A stretch of DNA of 44,315 bases, from NCBI GenBank assembly GCA_002686955.1, contig NYZA01000171.1, positions 1 through 44,315 on the forward strand, written 5' to 3'. This stretch comes from Gemmatimonadota bacterium. Its GTDB lineage: Bacteria; GCA-2686955. The translations under genes and the position numbers were made by a program. The notes beneath the pieces were generated by a model, which did not search any database, had not been told where the DNA came from, and was given only the letters and a program-made list of their open reading frames with translations. Shown in pieces: positions 1-8,588 of the stretch (the first letter of the stretch is position 1; each line of letters opens with the position of its first letter).

Positions 1-2
1 CG

Positions 3-995
3 CTCGATACGACGATGAGTCAGCTCGATTTCCCGAGCGGCAACTGCGAATCGAATCTCAAGCTCTACGATCTGGATACGGCCGAGCGAGACGGCACTCT
101 GCTCCACGTGGGGAGCGTGTTCAGCGCGGCCGACGGCAGGATTCGAGACAGCCTCAGGGAGGAAGGCCCAAGAGTTGTATCGTTCCACAATGTGCTCAAA
201 TGGGGCTCCATCCCTCTGGCGGAGGCGCTCGTCGAAGTTCTTCACATCGTACGGGAAGGCCTCGGAGCAGAAGCGGATATCGAATTCGCGGTCGACATGG
301 GGGAAGGTCGATCGAATCAAGGCTCTGGACAGCTAGGGCGTCAGCCTTCGTTGAACATCTTGCAGATTCGTCCGATGACGAGACAAGGGGGACTCGATCG
401 CCAAGTCCGCTTCAAAGAGACCAGCGCAGAACGTATTCTATGCCGCACGACTAGATCGCTTGGGCACGGAGTAGTCGATGCGATAACAGACGTCATATAT
501 GTGACGACATCGGAATTGAGTGGATCGACTACGCCGGCGGTCGCGAAAGAGGTGGGCGAGTTGAATGCCATGCTCCGCCTGCAGAAGGCCCGCTATCTTC
601 TCATCGGACCCGGCCGCTGGGGCACAAGCGATCCCTCTCTCGGCATCCCGGTGGAATGGTCTCAGATCTCCGATGCACGGATCATCGTAGAGACAGCGTT
701 TGGTGATCGGAGTGTGGATCCTTCTCAGGGCACACATTTCTTCCACAACATCACTTCCAAGCAGATCGGGTATCTGACGCTCAGCGCTTATCCACACCGA
801 ATTACACCGAAAGACTTCATCGATCGCGAATGGCTCGATGGACAGCCCGGTTGTTTCGAGGGCGATTCCGTGAGACATGTGCGACTAGATAGGCCACTGC
901 TTGCTTATCTCGATGGCCGCAAGGGACATGCGACGATCCTGAAGCCTGATAACGACGACGAATTCGATGAGCGGGCCCCGGAGGAACGGTACTAA
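3..995 (+). CDS. PEP/pyruvate-binding domain protein, C-terminal part (5' truncated by window)
   Basis: This is the C-terminal 330 codons of a gene that enters from the left edge; the frame is open from base 3 and the ATG at 15 is probably internal. The region LLIGPGRWGTSDPSLG followed by SQGTHFFHNITS and VRHVRLDRPL is typical of the C-terminal half of large (about 900-1000 aa) PEP-synthase-related proteins carrying a pyruvate phosphate dikinase N-like (ATP-grasp) module, found in Bacteroidota and other FCB bacteria. These proteins lack an established substrate. The phosphohistidine and catalytic parts are outside the window, so activity cannot be judged. It converges with the ABC exporter operon, with only 13 bp between the stop codons and no clear terminator. 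Confidence 0.75.
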   Translation, partial: LDTTMSQLDFPSGNCESNLKLYDLDTAERDGTLLHVGSVFSAADGRIRDSLREEGPRVVSFHNVLKWGSIPLAEALVEVLHIVREGLGAEADIEFAVDMGEGRSNQGSGQLGRQPSLNILQIRPMTRQGGLDRQVRFKETSAERILCRTTRSLGHGVVDAITDVIYVTTSELSGSTTPAVAKEVGELNAMLRLQKARYLLIGPGRWGTSDPSLGIPVEWSQISDARIIVETAFGDRSVDPSQGTHFFHNITSKQIGYLTLSAYPHRITPKDFIDREWLDGQPGCFEGDSVRHVRLDRPLLAYLDGRKGHATILKPDNDDEFDERAPEERY

Positions 996-1008
996 TCGAT
1001 TGTCCGCT

Positions 1009-2841
1009 CTACTCTCTCGGCTCCCACCGTCGAACTCTCTCGTCGACCCTCTGACCTGAGTAAAGCTGGTGATAGCGGCCACCCAGCGCCATCAGCTCCT
1101 GATGCGTTCCCTGCTCCACAATCCGGCCCGCGTCGATCACCAGAATCCGGTCGGCCGAGCGTACAGTCGTGAGCCGGTGTGCGATGATCACGCTGAGTCG
1201 GCCGCGGAAAGCAGATTCCAACCCGCGCTGAATGCGCTGCTCCGTTTCGGCGTCGACCGACGAGGTCGCCTCGTCGAGCACCAAGATCTGAGGGTCGCGA
1301 ATGACCGCGCGCGCCAAAGAGACCAGCTGCCTTTGCCCGGATGAAAGTCGTCCCCCGCCCTCGCCGACATCTGTGTCGTAGCCATGCTCCAACGACAGAA
1401 TCGCGTCATGGGCGGCAACCAGCAGGGCCGCCTTCTCCACCTCCTCGTCCGAGGCCTCGAGTCGTCCGTAACGGATGTTTTCGCGCACGGTTCCGCGAAA
1501 AAGGTGCGGCGCTTGCAGCACGACACTCGTGATCGACTCCAGCCAAGCGAGGCTCCGCGAGCGGTAGTCAACGTCATCGAAAAGAACCTGCCCGTCGGTC
1601 GGCTCGTAAAAGCGCGAGAGGATGCCCGCAATCGTCGTCTTGCCCGCACCGGTAGCCCCGACGAGCGCGACCGTCTCCCCGGCCCGCAGCCCTAGATTGA
1701 AATCCGAAAGCACTCTCTGGCCGTCTTCGTACTTGAACCCCACGCCCCTGAATTCGATCCGCTCGAAGCAAAGGGGGTATCCGTCCTCGGCCATGCCCTG
1801 CTCGATCCACCCTTTGCTTAGCCGCTCACGCACGTCTTCGGAGTCGCGGATTTCCGGAATTGTCTCCACCAATCCAAGTACTCGTTCCGCTGATGCCTGT
1901 GCCATCTGGAGCTCAGCCAAAACCGTGGCCACCTCCTGCACCGGATCGAAGAAATGCCGCGCATAGGTCATGAACGCCAGGAGCGTACCAAGGCTCAGCG
2001 CGCCATCCATCACCTGCACTCCTCCGTACATCAGGGCCATCGCGGCGCCGATGCTGCCCAGGGTCATGACGAGCGGCAGATAGACCGCCGACTGTAGAGC
2101 GTTGCGCACCGACGCGCCGTAGAGACGATCCGATTGCTCCATAAAGCGGTTCAGATTCTCCTCTTCACGCCCGAACGCCTTGGTCGTTCGCACCCCCATG
2201 ACCGATTCGTTGTAGGCCGCCGTGACCATGGAGTTGGTCTTGCGCACTTCGCGGGCACTCAACAAGATCCTCCGCTGGAAACGACGGCTGATGATCATGA
2301 GCGGCGGCACGACAAGAAGCACGACGCAGGCCAGTCGCCAGTTCAGCATGAACATCACGGCGGTGATCGCGACGAGCGAGCTACTGCCCCAAACCATATC
2401 GAATGAGCCCCATCCCACGATATCGGCCAGGCGATCGCAGTCAGAAGTCATGCGCGCCATCAACCAACCCACGGGCCGGCGGTCGAAGTATGAAAACGAC
2501 AGCTCCTGTAGCCGGGCAAACCCGGCTTGTCGAATGTCGTGACTCACATGTTTCGCGATCCGTTCAGCGCAGTGAATGAAGACCCACACTTCGGCGGCAA
2601 GTGCCAACGTCAGGGCTGCATAACCTGCAACGAAGGGCCGGAGATCGAATTGAGCCCCGAACTGCTCGATGTGGTCGATCAACGACCTTGTGATGAGAGG
2701 GAATAGGGTGTCACATACTGCCGTGGCGATACCCGTGAGTACCAGCACGATAAGATCGCGACGGTGCGGGCGGGCGAAGCGGAGAATCCGCTTCCACGCC
2801 GACCAATCCACCGAAGCTCGACTGTCATCCATACGATTCAT
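1009..2841 (-). CDS. ABC exporter half-transporter, catalytically consensus subunit of a heterodimer
   Basis: A 610-aa type IV ABC exporter half: six membrane segments in residues 30-320, then an ATPase domain. Walker A is GATGAGKTT, Walker B ends in LVLDEATSS with the catalytic Glu present, and the H-loop is IIAHRLTT. The signature is LSSGQ instead of LSGGQ. In heterodimeric exporters (LmrCD, BmrCD, TM287/288) the subunit with the intact Walker B Glu carries the degenerate signature, so this is the consensus-Glu partner of the gene just upstream. The start at 2841 is supported by GGGAG about 10 nt upstream. It lies 7 bp downstream of its partner in the same operon. Multidrug or lipid export is the likely role; the substrate is unknown. 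Confidence 0.9.
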   Translation of the reverse strand: MNRMDDSRASVDWSAWKRILRFARPHRRDLIVLVLTGIATAVCDTLFPLITRSLIDHIEQFGAQFDLRPFVAGYAALTLALAAEVWVFIHCAERIAKHVSHDIRQAGFARLQELSFSYFDRRPVGWLMARMTSDCDRLADIVGWGSFDMVWGSSSLVAITAVMFMLNWRLACVVLLVVPPLMIISRRFQRRILLSAREVRKTNSMVTAAYNESVMGVRTTKAFGREEENLNRFMEQSDRLYGASVRNALQSAVYLPLVMTLGSIGAAMALMYGGVQVMDGALSLGTLLAFMTYARHFFDPVQEVATVLAELQMAQASAERVLGLVETIPEIRDSEDVRERLSKGWIEQGMAEDGYPLCFERIEFRGVGFKYEDGQRVLSDFNLGLRAGETVALVGATGAGKTTIAGILSRFYEPTDGQVLFDDVDYRSRSLAWLESITSVVLQAPHLFRGTVRENIRYGRLEASDEEVEKAALLVAAHDAILSLEHGYDTDVGEGGGRLSSGQRQLVSLARAVIRDPQILVLDEATSSVDAETEQRIQRGLESAFRGRLSVIIAHRLTTVRSADRILVIDAGRIVEQGTHQELMALGGRYHQLYSGQRVDERVRRWEPRE

Positions 2842-2848
2842 CGTGGGG

Positions 2849-4624
2849 TCAGCTCCCTTCTCCTCGCCCCGGCACCATGTCCGCGGCGAGTTCGCTTTCG
2901 AAGGTCGATTGGAGCTTCCAGAGCCGGGCGTAAGGCCCGCCCCGGTTCACGAGCTCGGCGTGGGTGCCGTGCTCGCGTACCCGCCCTTCGGTCAGCACGA
3001 GAATCCTGTCGGCATGGGCTAGAGTTGACAGGCGGTGCGCGATGATGAGCGTCGTACGGCGTCCGTGACGCGCGCTCATCGCGCTCCGAATCCGCCCCTC
3101 TGTTTTCGAATCGACCGCGCTGAGTGTATCGTCGAGAATGAGCACGTCGGGATCGGCGAGAATGGCGCGCGACAGAGAGATCCGCTGCCGCTGTCCGCCG
3201 GATAGAGTCACGCCGCGTTCTCCGACCATTGTGTCGTAGCCTTGCTCGAAGCTCTCGATCGAATCGTGGACGCAAGCGGTCTCCGCTGCATCCACCACTT
3301 CGGTTGCGCTCGCATCATCACGACCGATCTTCACGTTTTCTCCAACCGTTCTAGAAAAAAGAAAAGGATCCTGTAACGCCGCGCAAATCCTCGACCTCAC
3401 GGCAGTACGTTCGATTCTTGAAAGGTCGCGCCCGTCGAGCTCTATCGCTCCCTCGGTGAAATCATAGAGGCGAACCAACAAATGCATGAGCGTCGATTTG
3501 CCGGCACCAGGCGGACCAACGATCGCGAGCGTTTCCGCGGGTTCGACACAAAATGAGACATCGGTCAGAGCCCGGGTTCCATCCGCGTGAGCGAAGGACA
3601 GATTTCGTACGGCGATTCGTCCAGGCTGCTTCGGGGCAACGATCGGATCTCCGTCGTTCGACTCACGAGACACCTCGAGAATCTCCTCGATTCGCCCCAT
3701 CGCCACCACGGCCTTGCCCAGTTCCGTGAGAATCTGCCCGAGCTGGCGGATCGGCCAAACCAACATATTTATGTAGGACACGAAGGCAAAATAGGTACCG
3801 ACCGTCAGCGATCCGTCGAACACCCATGCGGCTCCGCCCAGCAGGACAACTCCGACTTGAGTCATGCAAAGCAGATCCGACAAGCCCCAATAGCGCGCTT
3901 TCAGGCGAGAAACGGCGAAGGAGTCGTCGCGGTACGCCGCTGCGTGTTCACCGAAGCGGGCGATCTCGAAACCTTGTCGCCCAAATGCGCGCGCCACGCG
4001 AATCCCGGTCAGATTCTCTTGAAGCACGGAGGTCATCGCCCCTTCCGACGCGTCAGCCTTCGCAAAGAGCGTTTTCACACGCCTGAAGAACCACGTCGAG
4101 AAGACGATGATGAAGGGGATGACCGCAAGCGAAAGCGCGGTCATTCTCAGATCTAGAAACGCCAGCAGAGGCACGAGAATCACGAGCATGAGCACGGCTC
4201 GGCCGATCTGCACGAGCTGTGTCGTGAGGAAGATCCGAAGCGTGTCGACATCGGAAGTGCATCGCTGCACCAGATCGCCCGTGTCGGCTCGATCGAAATA
4301 GGTGCAAGGCAAGTGTTGGAGGTGATCGAAGAGGCGTTCGCGCGCCTGCTTCGCGACTCCGTGCGAGGCCTCGGCAACCCACCGCCCCTTTGCGTACATG
4401 CACAGGGCCGACGAAAGCGAAAAGAGCACGATCACCGCACCCGCAATGAGCAACCACCAGGGGGATGCACCGCCCAGTACGATCTCGTCGATCGCGCTCC
4501 TGGTGGCCAGCGGCACGAGCAGGCTCATTCCGATCGCGATAAGGAGAGCGGCGATCGAGGCCGAGTATCGTCCGCGCTGGTCCCGGGTCAGGTCCCAGAG
4601 CGACTTGTACCTTTCCTTGGCCAT
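2849..4624 (-). CDS. ABC exporter half-transporter, degenerate-site subunit of a heterodimer
   Basis: A 591-aa half-exporter with six N-terminal membrane segments and a C-terminal nucleotide-binding domain. Walker A is GPPGAGKST, the signature is canonical LSGGQRQR, and Walker B is LILDDTLSAVD: the catalytic Glu is Asp, the hallmark of the degenerate site in heterodimeric exporters. With the neighbour's LSSGQ signature this gives one degenerate and one competent ATP site. The ATG at 4624 is chosen over the GTG at 4645 because AAGGA lies 8 nt upstream and homology starts at MAKERYKSLW. The first gene of a two-gene operon; its leader carries two intrinsic terminators (4677-4760), suggesting attenuation. 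Confidence 0.9.
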   Translation of the reverse strand: MAKERYKSLWDLTRDQRGRYSASIAALLIAIGMSLLVPLATRSAIDEIVLGGASPWWLLIAGAVIVLFSLSSALCMYAKGRWVAEASHGVAKQARERLFDHLQHLPCTYFDRADTGDLVQRCTSDVDTLRIFLTTQLVQIGRAVLMLVILVPLLAFLDLRMTALSLAVIPFIIVFSTWFFRRVKTLFAKADASEGAMTSVLQENLTGIRVARAFGRQGFEIARFGEHAAAYRDDSFAVSRLKARYWGLSDLLCMTQVGVVLLGGAAWVFDGSLTVGTYFAFVSYINMLVWPIRQLGQILTELGKAVVAMGRIEEILEVSRESNDGDPIVAPKQPGRIAVRNLSFAHADGTRALTDVSFCVEPAETLAIVGPPGAGKSTLMHLLVRLYDFTEGAIELDGRDLSRIERTAVRSRICAALQDPFLFSRTVGENVKIGRDDASATEVVDAAETACVHDSIESFEQGYDTMVGERGVTLSGGQRQRISLSRAILADPDVLILDDTLSAVDSKTEGRIRSAMSARHGRRTTLIIAHRLSTLAHADRILVLTEGRVREHGTHAELVNRGGPYARLWKLQSTFESELAADMVPGRGEGS

Positions 4625-4676
4625 GGTGCCGTCCTTCCGATCCACAATGATCTAATGGGAAAGCTCGTGCGGGCGG

Positions 4677-4712
4677 AAAAAACTCAGGGCCCGCTGATAG
4701 AGAGCGGGCCCT
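4677..4712 (-). terminator. Intrinsic terminator 2 in the ABC exporter leader
   Basis: A perfect 10-bp stem (AGGGCCCGCT / AGCGGGCCCT) with a 7-nt loop, followed on the minus strand by GAG and six T. It sits about 50 nt upstream of the exporter start codon at 4624, not downstream of any gene on that strand, so it probably acts as an attenuator. Confidence 0.8.
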
Positions 4713-4730
4713 GTTCGGACACCGGCCTGA

Positions 4731-4760
4731 GAAAAAGGCCCGCTCGGTGATTGAGCGGGC
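4731..4760 (-). terminator. Intrinsic terminator 1 in the ABC exporter leader
   Basis: A perfect 8-bp stem (GCCCGCTC / GAGCGGGC) with a 7-nt loop, followed on the minus strand by C and five T. Its arms share GCCCGCT / AGCGGGC with terminator 2, so cross-pairing of the two hairpins is possible. The sequence TGAGCG at the stop of the small upstream ORF is complementary to CGCTCA in this hairpin and could form an antiterminator. Confidence 0.75.
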
Positions 4761-4797
4761 GGCCGTCCACTATTTCGTTGTCTTGCGGCGCGCTCGC

Positions 4798-4851
4798 TCA
4801 GGCGGTGGAGAAAACTCCGATCGCTCGGTGGGTGAGATAGAGCGCGTCCAT
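4798..4851 (-). CDS. Candidate leader peptide of the ABC exporter operon (17 aa)
   Basis: A minus-strand ORF encoding MDALYLTHRAIGVFSTA, with GGAG 9 nt before its ATG and a TGA stop about 40 nt before terminator 1. Its position between the probable promoter and two leader terminators fits a ribosome-sensed attenuation leader, as established for bmrB upstream of the heterodimeric exporter bmrCD in Bacillus. The sequence shows only the ORF, its ribosome site and its placement; translation and regulation are inference. Confidence 0.4.
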   Translation of the reverse strand: MDALYLTHRAIGVFSTA

Positions 4852-5193
4852 GGGGAACAACTCCGCGTTGTGGTCTACGTATTTGGCCACGCGGGCCGGA
4901 CTTCAATCTGAATCATGGCCCTCGGATTCGGGTGCGTCAAGAGAGGATTTGAACATCCCCGCGAAAAATGCGACCCTACGCGCTTCGGATGCCGCGTCTA
5001 CGGAACGACATCGCGCGATTTCGCCGGCGTCTGGAACCGGGTCGGGCCCTCGCGCGTATCGCCGGGCGGAAGACCGCCCCGGTGAGTGCATCCGGGATGA
5101 CCGGTCGAGTCATTGGAGCGTTCCGCCCGCGGAACCGGCTGGTTGAAAACAGGGGGTTCGCCCCTTCACCGTTACTGAAGGAAACTGTCCAAG
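4852..5193. other. Divergent intergenic region between the exporter operon and the Gld-like operon
   Basis: It must hold the divergent promoters, but no convincing -35/-10 pair stands out. It contains small hairpins (TTCCGC-cc-GCGGAA near 5120, and AGGGG-gttcg-CCCCT at 5152-5165) just before the ribosome site of the gene at 5194. No RNA gene was recognised on either strand. Confidence 0.5.
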
Positions 5194-5919
5194 ATGATCG
5201 AGATCGAACACCTGAGCAGGCATTTCGGCTCGTTGATCGCGGTCGACGACGTGAGCTTCGAAGTCGGCCGAGGCGAAGTGTTGGGATTCCTCGGCCCGAA
5301 CGGGGCCGGCAAATCGACCACGATGAAGATGTTGACCGGCTTCTTGGCACCGACGAGCGGCTTCGCCCGCGTCTGTGGTGTCGAGGTCGCCGAATCCCCC
5401 ATCGAGGCGAAATCACATATCGGATACCTGCCCGAAGGCGCACCCCTCTACGGAGATATGACACCCGCGGAGTTCTTGTCCTTCGTCGCCGAAGCCCGCG
5501 GGCTGGCCAATGGCATGCGCCAGAACCAGATCGACGAGGCCGTCTCGAGATTGCAGCTCGAGTCGGTCCTGAACCAGAGAATCGAGACTCTCTCAAAAGG
5601 CTTCAAACGTCGTGTCGGGCTGGCCCAGGCGATCCTGCACGATCCCGACGTATTGATCCTCGACGAGCCGACCGATGGCCTCGACCCGAATCAGAAGCAC
5701 CAGGTCAGGAGCTTGATTCGCGCGATGGCCAAAGAGAAGGCGATCGTGCTCTCCACCCACATCCTCGAAGAGGTCGACGCGGTCTGTACACGCGCCATCA
5801 TCATCGCAGAGGGCACGATCCGATTCGACGGCACTCCGGAAGAGCTTCGCGCGCGGTCCCCCGAAGGGAAGCTCGACGAGGTGTTCCGTGAAATCACAAC
5901 CGCCCCCGCGGCGAACTAG
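5194..5919 (+). CDS. ABC-2 transporter ATPase, GldA-like
   Basis: A 241-aa single ATPase domain with Walker A GPNGAGKST, a signature region LSKGFKRRVGLAQA, Walker B VLILDEPTDGLDP and H-loop LSTHILEEV. These motifs are those of ABC-2 ATPases of the GldA/CcmA/NatA type. AAGGA lies 11-15 nt before the ATG. It heads an operon with an ABC-2 permease, a GldG-family protein and a DUF4340 protein, the usual arrangement of this cluster in FCB bacteria, deltaproteobacteria and others. In Bacteroidota GldA/F/G is linked to gliding; in other phyla the substrate is unknown, so no gliding role is asserted. Confidence 0.9.
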   Translation: MIEIEHLSRHFGSLIAVDDVSFEVGRGEVLGFLGPNGAGKSTTMKMLTGFLAPTSGFARVCGVEVAESPIEAKSHIGYLPEGAPLYGDMTPAEFLSFVAEARGLANGMRQNQIDEAVSRLQLESVLNQRIETLSKGFKRRVGLAQAILHDPDVLILDEPTDGLDPNQKHQVRSLIRAMAKEKAIVLSTHILEEVDAVCTRAIIIAEGTIRFDGTPEELRARSPEGKLDEVFREITTAPAAN

Positions 5920-5935
5920 GGAGCGCCCCGATCCC

Positions 5936-6670
5936 ATGCGCAACATCAAAGTAGTGTTCAAGCGTGAGCTGGCGGGCTACTTCGCTACGCCGCTCGCCTA
6001 CGTCTTCCTCGTGATCTTCCTGATTCTCACAGGGGTCTTCACCTTCTATCTCGGCGGCTTCTTCGAGCGGGAGCAGGCCGACCTGCAGCCCTTCTTCGCG
6101 TTCCATCCCTGGCTTTACCTCTTCCTGATTCCAGCGCTTTCGATGCGCCTGTGGGCCGAGGAGCGGAAAAGTGGCACGGTCGAGCTGCTTCTCACGCTTC
6201 CCCTGTCGATGACCCAAGCGGTCACCGGAAAATTCCTCGCCGCCTGGTGTTTCACCGCGATCGCTCTCGCCCTGACCTTCCCGATCTGGATCACGGTGAA
6301 CTACTTGGGCACCCCCGACAACGGCGTGATCTTCACCGGCTATCTCGGCAGCCTTCTGATGGCGGGTGCCTACCTGGCGATCGGCGCGTGTATCTCAGCG
6401 GTCACTCGCAACCAGGTCATCGCCTTCGTCGTATCGGTCACGGTCTGCCTCGGCTTCGTGCTCGCCGGCTTCCCGGCCGTGCTCGATGTCTTCGCCGGAT
6501 GGGCACCGCAAGCCCTGATCGACACGGTGAGCTCCTTCAGCTTCCTCACCCACTACCAAGGCATGTCGCGCGGAATCATCGACTTGCGAGACGTGATCTT
6601 CTTCGGATCGCTGATCGCTTGCTTCCTCGCGGCGAACGCCCTGATCGTCGACCTCAAGAAAGCGGACTAG
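5936..6670 (+). CDS. ABC-2 permease, GldF-like
   Basis: A 244-aa integral membrane protein with about six hydrophobic segments and the N-terminal NIKVVFKRELAGYFATPLAYV pattern (RELxxYFxxPxAY) of GldF-type ABC-2 permeases. MRLWAEERKSGTVELLLTLP is the conserved cytoplasmic segment between the second and third membrane spans. The ATG at 5936 is preferred to the upstream in-frame ATG at 5888, which would overlap the ATPase gene by 32 bp and add a Pro/Arg-rich, non-homologous tail. It forms the membrane channel with the ATPase at 5194. The spacing to both neighbours is short (16 and 10 bp), so co-transcription is likely. Confidence 0.9.
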   Translation: MRNIKVVFKRELAGYFATPLAYVFLVIFLILTGVFTFYLGGFFEREQADLQPFFAFHPWLYLFLIPALSMRLWAEERKSGTVELLLTLPLSMTQAVTGKFLAAWCFTAIALALTFPIWITVNYLGTPDNGVIFTGYLGSLLMAGAYLAIGACISAVTRNQVIAFVVSVTVCLGFVLAGFPAVLDVFAGWAPQALIDTVSSFSFLTHYQGMSRGIIDLRDVIFFGSLIACFLAANALIVDLKKAD

Positions 6671-6680
6671 GAGCCCAGGC

Positions 6681-8585
6681 ATGAACAGGAATCGAAAAGC
6701 AATGGCCGGGCTCGGAGTGTTGCTCGGCCTCTTCTTCACCGTGAATCTCGCATCGAGCTCTCTCTTCCGCTCGGCGCGACTCGACCTGACCGAAGCGGGC
6801 CTCTACACCCTCTCGGACGGAACCAAAAGCATCTTGCGGGAGCTGGAGGAACCGGTCCATCTGCGCTTCTACTTCTCCCGCGAGATCGCCAACGATCTGC
6901 CCGACATCAAGAGCTACGGACAGCGTGTGCAGGAGCTTCTCGAGGAGTACGTCGCTCTGGCGGGCGGTGAGATCAAGCTCGACGTGGTCGACCCCGATCC
7001 CTTCTCGGAGGAGGAGGACCGGGCGGTCGGCTTCGGTCTTCAGGGTGCGCCGGCCAACGCCGCGGGCGAGCCCCTCTATTTCGGTCTCGCGGGTACCAAC
7101 TCTACCGACCAAGAAGAGGTCATCCCCTTCTTCCAAATGCGTCGCGAAGAGTTCCTCGAGTACGACCTGACGAAGCTCGTCCACAATCTGGCAAACTCGG
7201 AGAAGCCGGTTGTTGGAGTCCTCTCGTCTCTGCCGCTCGCCGGGGGACCGATGAACCCGATGAACCCTCAAGCATCGGCGCCGCCGTGGTTCATCGTCGA
7301 AACGGTCCGACAGCTTTTCGACGTGCGGAACATCTCCGCGGCCGACCCTACGCTTCCCGACGATCTCGACATTCTCGTGCTGGCCCACCCCAAGGGCCTC
7401 GATGACGAGATGCTCTACTCTATCGATCAGTTCGCCCTCGGCGGTGGGCGCATCGTCGCCTTCGTCGATCCCTTCTGCGAGGCGGATCAGCCGCCTTCCG
7501 ATCCTAGGAATCCGATGGCATCGATGGGCGCGGATCGTTCCTCCGATCTTGGGCCTCTGCTCGAGGCATGGGGCGTCGAACTGGTCGACGACAAGATCAC
7601 GGTGGATCGAATGAACGCGCAGCGAGTGGGCTGGCAGGGGCAACCGATCGACTATGTCGCCTGGATCGGACTGCGGACCGAATCGTTCGCGGCCGACGAT
7701 CCGGTGACCAGCGAGCTCGGTCAGCTCAATCTGGCCACGCCCGGGAAACTGGCGCAGACAGAGGGAGCAACGACGAGCTTTACTCCGGTGGTGAAGACCA
7801 GCGCCGAGGGCAGCACGATCGCCACATCCGACGTCAGCTACGTGCCCGATCCCGCCAGGCTCTTGAGCGACTACAGCGCCGCCGACGAGCCGATCACTCT
7901 TGCGGCCCGCTTGAGCGGCGAGGCGAAGACGGCTTATCCGGACGGCAGCCCCTCAAATCCCGCTGACGCGGAGGACGGGACCGACGAGGCGTCCGATTCC
8001 GACCAGGGATCGGAAGAGAACGCCCATGTCGAATCGGGCGAGATTCAGGTCTTCATCGTGGCCGATGCCGACATGCTCGCCGATCGCTGGTGGGTAAACG
8101 TCCAAAACTTCTTCGGTCAGCGTATCGCCGTGCCGAATGCCAACAACGCGGACCTCTTGGTCAACGTGCTCGAAAACCTCTCGGGTAGCTCCGATATGAT
8201 CAGCCTGCGCAGCCGAGGCAGCTACACCCGGCCTTTCGACCGAGTCGTCGCGATCCGCCGCGACGCGGAACAACGCTTTCGTGCAGAGGAGCAGGCTCTC
8301 GAAACGAAGCTCCAAGAAACGGAGCGGCGGATCAACGAACTGCAGCGCCAAAAAGACGGACCGAAAAGCGCCGTCATCCTGAGCCCGGAGCAGCGTGCCG
8401 AGATCACCAGATTCCGAGAAGAGCGGATCGACACGCGCAAGCGCCTTCGAGACGTGCGCCACCAACAAGCCAAAGAGATCGAGCGCTTGGGGGGCCTTCT
8501 GAAGCTGCTGAATATCGGACTGATCCCGCTCGGTTTGGCCCTGTTTTCGCTGATCCGCGGCACTTCGACGATTGGAAGGGACTGA
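6681..8585 (+). CDS. GldG-family ABC transporter auxiliary protein
   Basis: A 634-aa protein with one N-terminal membrane span (MAGLGVLLGLFFTVNLAS), a large extracytoplasmic domain of the ABC_transp_aux type, and a C-terminal span (LNIGLIPLGLALFSLI). The opening TLSDGTKSILRELEEPVHLRF is the family signature. Residues about 505-590 form a charged coiled coil (RRDAEQRFRAEEQAL and onwards) just before the last span. An Asp/Glu-rich insert lies near residues 425-450. GGAG is 7 nt before the ATG. It is the third gene of the ABC-2 operon, and probably binds the exported substrate or braces the permease. Confidence 0.85.
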   Translation: MNRNRKAMAGLGVLLGLFFTVNLASSSLFRSARLDLTEAGLYTLSDGTKSILRELEEPVHLRFYFSREIANDLPDIKSYGQRVQELLEEYVALAGGEIKLDVVDPDPFSEEEDRAVGFGLQGAPANAAGEPLYFGLAGTNSTDQEEVIPFFQMRREEFLEYDLTKLVHNLANSEKPVVGVLSSLPLAGGPMNPMNPQASAPPWFIVETVRQLFDVRNISAADPTLPDDLDILVLAHPKGLDDEMLYSIDQFALGGGRIVAFVDPFCEADQPPSDPRNPMASMGADRSSDLGPLLEAWGVELVDDKITVDRMNAQRVGWQGQPIDYVAWIGLRTESFAADDPVTSELGQLNLATPGKLAQTEGATTSFTPVVKTSAEGSTIATSDVSYVPDPARLLSDYSAADEPITLAARLSGEAKTAYPDGSPSNPADAEDGTDEASDSDQGSEENAHVESGEIQVFIVADADMLADRWWVNVQNFFGQRIAVPNANNADLLVNVLENLSGSSDMISLRSRGSYTRPFDRVVAIRRDAEQRFRAEEQALETKLQETERRINELQRQKDGPKSAVILSPEQRAEITRFREERIDTRKRLRDVRHQQAKEIERLGGLLKLLNIGLIPLGLALFSLIRGTSTIGRD

Positions 8586-8588
8586 TCG

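Noticed and set aside
4770-5190. A structured RNA gene (RNase P, tmRNA or SRP RNA) before the leader terminators
   Set aside because: None of the diagnostic conserved sequences of these RNAs was found on either strand.
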